Part shown: in pieces, positions 14,083-18,569 of the stretch
Position numbering within the stretch: position 1 is the stretch's first letter
How the letters are laid out: each line of letters begins with the position of its first letter
Assembly: GCA_031550915.1 (NCBI GenBank)
Contig: JAVBOF010000094.1
Location: 1-18,569, forward strand
DNA length: 18,569 nt
Reading direction: 5' to 3'
From: JAVBOF01 sp031550915
Lineage (GTDB): Bacteria > Bacillota > Clostridia > Christensenellales > MGBC116941
The notes under the pieces: model-generated
The model's input: only the letters and a program-made list of their open reading frames with translations
Databases searched by the model: none
What the model was told of the DNA's origin: nothing
Position numbers and translations under genes: made by a program

Positions 14083-16857
14083 ATGGATAATTATTCTATA
14101 TTTCAAAAAAAGAGAGATTTTCCGCCTAAACATATTCAAACTATTCGGATATCATATTTTTCCGGGACTGGTGGAACGCGTCTCGTTGCGGAAGAATTTG
14201 CGCGCGTTTTAAAAAATAAAGGCTTTTCAGTGGATCTGCACAACATACGTGATAAACGGGAATTCAAAGATGCCCGTATCGATCTACTTATTTTGATATA
14301 TGCTGTGCATGCATGTAACGCCCCGAAACAGGTTTACCGGTATATCGATAGCCTGCCGTCATCCGAGGGGACACCTGCGGCTGTTATTTCCGTATCCGGC
14401 GGCGGCGAGATGTTCCCAAATACCGCATGCAGGAAACTATGTCAAAAAAAGCTCGCTAAGAAAAACTTTTGGACTTTCTACGAAGACATGATGATGATGC
14501 CGTCAAATTGCATCCTGGAGACGCCTGCCGCCCTTACGCATGCGCTGCTTGATATGTACCCCATACGCGTTGTACATATCGTCGGCGATATCCTGCAGAA
14601 ACAAAGCCGGAGTATGGTACCGAATTTTCTCGACCGAATCGTATCTTTTGCAGGAAAGATCGAACTAATCGTTTCGAGATTCTATGGCCGAATCCTTGAG
14701 GTCACAGGTGAGTGCAGTGGATGCTGTGTTTGCGAGGAATGCTGTGAAGCGGAAAACATAATAATGACGGATGGCAGGCCTGTGTTCAGGGATAGGTGCG
14801 ATCTATGCCTAAACTGCGTTTACAGCTGCCCCAGTAAAGCGCTGCAGCCAAAATATCTGAAGTTTCTCGTCCTTAAAAAAGGGTTTAGTCTCAATCGCCC
14901 AAAAGATGACGATCCAGAACAAGCGTCACTCGACAATATTTTGAAACGGCGTGTATGGACAGGCGCGCGAAGATACTTGGACTCCAACGGAAATAATCCG
15001 AATAATGGGCGGAAATCATTCCGCAACCTTTTACGGTTCGTCTCACTCGCGGTTATCATCCTCATTTTATTGGGCACGATCCTATCATTAGAGCATATCA
15101 ACGGGCAGACCGTTTCAAACAAAGGCGTAACGATCGCCAATGGCATTGCGGTAATAGACTCCAAAAAGGCCGCAGAGGAAACGCTTTTTTCCCTGGAAGG
15201 AGATTGGTCGTTCTATCCGGGAGTTTTTTGTGACAGCGGCAAAAAGGTGGAGGAACTGGATTCTTATTCAGATATGCTCGTGAAACTTCCTATACCAAAA
15301 TATTCTGAATCCGGGCGCCCCGGGACATATCGCCTCAATATAGAAACCAGCGAGATAATGCAAGATTGCTCCATTCTTCTGCCATACGTGACCGGTGATT
15401 TCCTGCTGTATTTGAACGGCGTCCGCGTCGCAGACTATTTTGCGTCGCGGTTGGAACGAAACCCAAATTCTTCTTTGTTTTTCTATCAGGATAACGTTTA
15501 TCCTTTGCCATTCGATCCGGACGCACCGCATCAGGAAATCATTATTTCCATAAACTCACAGGAGAACATCTCTTTCTTTTATAAGCAAGCTCCTTTGTTT
15601 GGCAAGTCAAACCTAATCAACGCCTATGCTATCAACCAATTTGGAAACTCGCTTTTCAATATCGGCGTTATTATACTGATCTTGCTCAATGGACTAATAT
15701 TTATGACAATACGACCGTTCAGCATCTTCCATACATTGCTGTGCCTGTTTGACACGCTGATCGGATTCAGGATCCTTTTCGGCATCAATGCAGTAAAAAC
15801 CTTTTTAGGCCAGACATTTTTGCATTCGGCGGTCATTATGCCCACGGTAGGTTGGCTGCAAGTTGTATTAATGCTTTCAGGGTGCTTGTTTGGAATGATG
15901 TTTATAGTAGAAAACAGCAACCGCAAAATGTTCTCTCCGGCGTTTATCAAAGGCATTATAATCGCGACTGCAACCTTGTTTTTATCATTGGCATTATTTC
16001 CCTGGATAATGGAGACACAATGGTATTATCTGGTGATGGCAGGTTTTTTGATAGCTAACCTGCTGCTGCTGTCGCGAAGCTTCCAGTATGTATTCAAACG
16101 AAAAAAACTGACCAATTTTATTATTGGACTACACAATTTGTATGCGGTGACTATAGTCGGGGTAGATCTTTGGCAGCTTGGGCCGCATATCTTGCGGTTT
16201 AATCTAATTATCTATGCCTATTTTACATTATTTGCGGTCCATCTGTTTTGGAGGCTTTTTAACTTTAACCTTGGCTACGAAGAACTAGAGAAGCTAAATA
16301 CAAACCTCGAATCCGTAGTTGCGGAGCGTACGACAATGCTGAGGCAGGCAAACGACAAACTGACTTCACTATCTGAACGGGACGCGTTGACCGGCATATA
16401 TAATCGTTTATATATGGACCAGAGAATCGAACAATTATTGGAGGAATATTCGTTAAAGCCAGCCCCTTTGTATCTTTGCTTGTTCGATCTGGATTATTTT
16501 AAACGCATCAACGATACATATGGCCACGATGAAGGCGACGAGGCATTAAAGGATGCCACAAATGTAGTACAGCGCCATATAAACAACAATGTGACATTCG
16601 GGCGTATCGGCGGCGAAGAATTCTTGCTACTTATCCAGGGAATGCAGAAAACGGAGGTATTTTCTATGGTCGAATCGATCCGCCAGGCCATGGAAGAAAA
16701 CGCCAGAGATAATACCAAGCGCGCGACAGCCAGCTTCGGGCTTGTTGAATATAATGAGAACGTTACGTATAAAGAGATATTTAAGGCAGCCGACCAGCAT
16801 CTGTACAGGGCAAAAAGCGAAGGACGGAACCGGATTTCGACAAACTGGCTTTCTTAG
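14083..16857 (+). CDS. EFR1-like flavodoxin/ferredoxin - 7TM sensor - GGDEF diguanylate cyclase fusion
   Basis: This 924-residue protein has three parts. Residues about 18-260 are an EFR1-like module: a flavodoxin fold with phosphate loop SGTGGT (27-32), then two [4Fe-4S] motifs, C211-C214-C217-C221 (with extra C215 and C220) and C239-C242-C245-C249-P. A membrane helix (about 319-337) leads to an extracellular domain (about 340-515) with LEGDWSFYPG and DFLLYLNGVRVA, like the adjacent kinase. A multi-helix membrane block (about 522-725) and coiled coil (731-765) follow. The C-terminus is GGDEF: DALTGIYNR, FDLDYFKRINDTYGHDEGD with D802 and N810, and GGEEF at 843-847, so it should make c-di-GMP from GTP. 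The I-site position reads NNNV, not RxxD, so product inhibition is unlikely. ATG is the first possible start after an in-frame stop at 14002, and no clear ribosome site precedes it. Redox control of the cyclase is inference. Confidence 0.9.
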   Translation: MDNYSIFQKKRDFPPKHIQTIRISYFSGTGGTRLVAEEFARVLKNKGFSVDLHNIRDKREFKDARIDLLILIYAVHACNAPKQVYRYIDSLPSSEGTPAAVISVSGGGEMFPNTACRKLCQKKLAKKNFWTFYEDMMMMPSNCILETPAALTHALLDMYPIRVVHIVGDILQKQSRSMVPNFLDRIVSFAGKIELIVSRFYGRILEVTGECSGCCVCEECCEAENIIMTDGRPVFRDRCDLCLNCVYSCPSKALQPKYLKFLVLKKGFSLNRPKDDDPEQASLDNILKRRVWTGARRYLDSNGNNPNNGRKSFRNLLRFVSLAVIILILLGTILSLEHINGQTVSNKGVTIANGIAVIDSKKAAEETLFSLEGDWSFYPGVFCDSGKKVEELDSYSDMLVKLPIPKYSESGRPGTYRLNIETSEIMQDCSILLPYVTGDFLLYLNGVRVADYFASRLERNPNSSLFFYQDNVYPLPFDPDAPHQEIIISINSQENISFFYKQAPLFGKSNLINAYAINQFGNSLFNIGVIILILLNGLIFMTIRPFSIFHTLLCLFDTLIGFRILFGINAVKTFLGQTFLHSAVIMPTVGWLQVVLMLSGCLFGMMFIVENSNRKMFSPAFIKGIIIATATLFLSLALFPWIMETQWYYLVMAGFLIANLLLLSRSFQYVFKRKKLTNFIIGLHNLYAVTIVGVDLWQLGPHILRFNLIIYAYFTLFAVHLFWRLFNFNLGYEELEKLNTNLESVVAERTTMLRQANDKLTSLSERDALTGIYNRLYMDQRIEQLLEEYSLKPAPLYLCLFDLDYFKRINDTYGHDEGDEALKDATNVVQRHINNNVTFGRIGGEEFLLLIQGMQKTEVFSMVESIRQAMEENARDNTKRATASFGLVEYNENVTYKEIFKAADQHLYRAKSEGRNRISTNWLS

Positions 16858-16914
16858 GTTTAGCGCTAAGAAAACCTTATAGATTATGCCGGTATTATAG
16901 TTTTTACACGCATC

Positions 16915-16936
16915 AAAGGGCAAAGCGCCCTTTTTT
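16915..16936 (+). terminator. Intrinsic terminator of the flavodoxin-GGDEF gene
   Basis: AAAGGGC (16915-16921) pairs with GCCCTTT (16927-16933) around AAAGC and ends in TTTTTT. It lies between convergent genes and may also stop transcription of the secreted-protein gene ending at 16955. Confidence 0.82.
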
Positions 16937-16954
16937 ATGCCTATACAGCAGAGA

Positions 16955-18277
16955 CTACCAATTCACATTGAGCTTAACTTCCTTCAAAAGCGTCGGGGCA
17001 TTACCTTCGTTCTGCGCCCAAAGCCGTATCCAATATGTACCTTGTTGCTTTAGCTGGCCTTTACCGGCAGTCAGAGGCGGGAACAGGGATTGAAATAACG
17101 AAAGTGGTTTTGTCCTGTTAACATCCGCAGACCTATAAAGCCAATCTGTATTTTCCAGACTTGACGAAGAAATGTTTATGAATACCCTCTTTAATGTTCC
17201 TCCGTTTGGGTCTTTAGAGCCCGAAAACCGTATGATTTGTCCTTTACCCGCTTTTGTGCGGGAAATTTTGAAATTGCTTTGCTTTGGCTCCGGAGAACGT
17301 TTAAAAGGAGTGTATTTGACTGTCACAGGATCGGAAGGCATCCACGACGCCATATTTTGATATGAATAGTTTAGTCCTTCCAGATATCTGCCGGCAAAAC
17401 CTTTTAATGATCCATCTTTTTGCAAAATCAATTTTACATCATAATATTCAGCCAGTTCTTGTGACCATAACTCATTACCGTTTTTATCCAACTTAATAAT
17501 CACCGCGTTTGATTTTCCGCTAGTACTGGATCCATATTTCCCTGTAATAATGAATCCGCCATCAGGGGTCGCGTTGATCGTTCTTATGACTTTATCATTG
17601 ATTGGGAGCCTTTTTTCGTTGCCGTTTTTATCAAAGGTGTAAAGGACAGAATTCATTATTGTATCGTCGTCGTCAAAACGTTCCATTTTCATCATTACAG
17701 TACCTTTTGTGCCTACTGATACTATAGAGTTATAGTAGGAAGATATAAACTCTTCTCCGAATTGTTTTCGCCAAATTTCCTTGCAATTCTTGTCTAGCTT
17801 TATTAAGTGGCATGAAGACCAGTTTCGGCTCCACTTATTTCCCGACAGAATAAATCCGCCATCACTCAATATATTAAAACCTACATCTCCGCTTGTACCT
17901 TCTGAACGCAAATAATATGCTTTGCTGGAAGCAGTTACATTCAAGTTGGAATCAAACTTATAAACCTGCACTTTGCTTTCCGTTTTAACTAATGGATAAA
18001 ACTTAAGCGCGGCGTACCCTCCACCCGGAATGCCTATGAAATTAAACAAGTTCTTTATCTTAACTTTTTTGCGCCATATAATTTTTTTGTTGGATCCATA
18101 TTTCGTAACATAATTTCCTTTAACAGTAAAACTATTGCTTGTGCTTGCCGGCTTTTGTTCGCTGAAACCCGGGTTTTCTGAAATTTTTTGATACATATCC
18201 AATTGATCCGCAAACGCAAAAGAAGAGGTGAAAAGCAACGAGGCGGCGAGCATAAGCATAAATATCTTCTTTTTCAT
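16955..18277 (-). CDS. Secreted propeller-like repeat protein, first of two tandem paralogues
   Basis: This 440-residue protein has a clear signal peptide (about 1-23, cut after AFA). The middle contains repeats of the form DGGFI(L/I)(S/T)G, then (I)KLDKN and (E)(I/L)W, for example LSDGGFILSGNKW with IKLDKNCKEIW and TPDGGFIITGKYG with IKLDKNGNELW. This wording is common in secreted beta-propeller-like proteins. The C-terminal about 100 residues (from about KRSPEPKQSNFK) form a separate module ending WIRLWAQNEGNAP. That ending is shared almost identically with the next gene upstream. No anchor or catalytic motif is seen, and the function is not recognised. The start is supported by GGGAGG 8 bases before the ATG. 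The 71-base gap from the upstream paralogue shows no convincing terminator, so they may be cotranscribed. Confidence 0.83.
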   Translation of the reverse strand: MKKKIFMLMLAASLLFTSSFAFADQLDMYQKISENPGFSEQKPASTSNSFTVKGNYVTKYGSNKKIIWRKKVKIKNLFNFIGIPGGGYAALKFYPLVKTESKVQVYKFDSNLNVTASSKAYYLRSEGTSGDVGFNILSDGGFILSGNKWSRNWSSCHLIKLDKNCKEIWRKQFGEEFISSYYNSIVSVGTKGTVMMKMERFDDDDTIMNSVLYTFDKNGNEKRLPINDKVIRTINATPDGGFIITGKYGSSTSGKSNAVIIKLDKNGNELWSQELAEYYDVKLILQKDGSLKGFAGRYLEGLNYSYQNMASWMPSDPVTVKYTPFKRSPEPKQSNFKISRTKAGKGQIIRFSGSKDPNGGTLKRVFINISSSSLENTDWLYRSADVNRTKPLSLFQSLFPPLTAGKGQLKQQGTYWIRLWAQNEGNAPTLLKEVKLNVNW

Positions 18278-18348
18278 TGATTATTCCTCCCAGATACCAA
18301 TTTGGATATGACGGTGATTGAAAGCTATTAATACTTGTATTGCAAACA

Positions 18349-18569
18349 TTACCAATCTACATAATACTTAACTTCCTTCAAAAGTGTCGGGGCGTTGCCT
18401 TCGTTCTGCGCCCAAAGCCGTATCCAATACCTGCCTTTTTGCTTAAACGGCCCGCTTCCTTCCTTTAATTCAGGAAAGTCCTTTGTATTGAGCTTATATA
18501 CGCCTTTAGAGGATATAAGCTTCTCTTTATATAAAAAGTCTGTGTTGTATAAATTCGGCAAGGATATGT
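18349..18569 (-). CDS. C-terminal end of a second tandem paralogue (partial at window edge)
   Basis: The last 73 or so codons of a gene that enters from the right edge. The frame is open to position 18569, so the TTG at 18561 should not be taken as its start. The visible protein (ISLPNLYNTDFLYKEKL, later WIRLWAQNEGNAP and KEVKYYVDW) aligns with the end of the 440-residue neighbour (ISSSSLENTDWLYRSAD, WIRLWAQNEGNAP, KEVKLNVNW). One 21-residue stretch is identical. The N-terminus is not in the window; by analogy it should be a secreted propeller-like protein. Function is unknown. Confidence 0.82.
   Translation of the reverse strand, partial: ISLPNLYNTDFLYKEKLISSKGVYKLNTKDFPELKEGSGPFKQKGRYWIRLWAQNEGNAPTLLKEVKYYVDW

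Noticed and set aside
16858..16880. Inverted repeat AGGTTT/AAACCT with TTAGCGCTAA just after the cyclase stop, considered as a terminator
   Set aside because: No T-run follows, and a proper terminator lies 35 bases further on; probably incidental.
1..18569. CRISPR arrays, insertion sequences, prophage genes or integrase attachment sites
   Set aside because: I saw no regularly spaced direct repeats, transposase or integrase genes. I noticed no repeated 3' end of the tRNA-Leu gene further on, though I did not check this exhaustively.

Overview
The window looks like the chromosome of an anaerobic or facultatively anaerobic Bacillota/Clostridia-type bacterium. The pointers are strong AGGAGG-type Shine-Dalgarno sites, TTGACA-N17-TATAAT promoters, U-rich intrinsic terminators, an ATP-cone ribonucleotide reductase behind NrdR boxes, a ferredoxin-tailed aldo/keto reductase, an EFR1-like flavodoxin-ferredoxin module, and secreted proteins built from CBM_X2, Big_2 and propeller-like repeats. 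This assignment is inference from content, not from a database search.

Positions 1-6500 are mostly core genome. The 5' end of a ribonucleotide reductase gene (probably nrdD) leaves the window at the left, behind a promoter overlapped by paired NrdR boxes. Divergent from it is a two-gene unit, ychF plus an aldo/keto reductase with a 2[4Fe-4S] tail, ended by a terminator. On the opposite strand, leuS and a HisJ-like PHP phosphatase form a two-gene operon. Divergent from leuS is tRNA-Leu(GAG) with a perfect consensus promoter, followed by a stacked hairpin and a terminator.

Positions 6500-18569 are accessory and devoted to sensing and secretion. From right to left on the minus strand come a tiny excisionase-like helix-turn-helix gene, a 7TM (7TMR-DISM-type) histidine kinase overlapping it, an OmpR-family regulator, two hairpins, a stand-alone receiver protein, and a 1239-residue secreted protein with two CBM_X2 and several Big_2-like domains. 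Divergent from the HTH gene, across a roughly 260-base promoter region holding an inverted repeat, is the most unusual gene of the window. It is a 924-residue protein joining an EFR1-like flavodoxin and 2[4Fe-4S] ferredoxin module to a membrane sensor of the same layout as the kinase, and then to a GGDEF diguanylate cyclase with intact active-site residues and no I-site. Further right are two tandem paralogous secreted proteins on the minus strand, the second cut by the window edge, whose C-terminal modules are nearly identical at DNA level.

Working model (inference): two membrane receptors with related extracellular domains read related signals. One drives phosphorylation of an OmpR regulator and perhaps the neighbouring receiver. 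The other couples intracellular redox or flavin state to c-di-GMP. The nearby secreted carbohydrate- or surface-binding proteins are candidate outputs. The kinase segment is visibly richer in G+C than its neighbours, which would fit separate acquisition.
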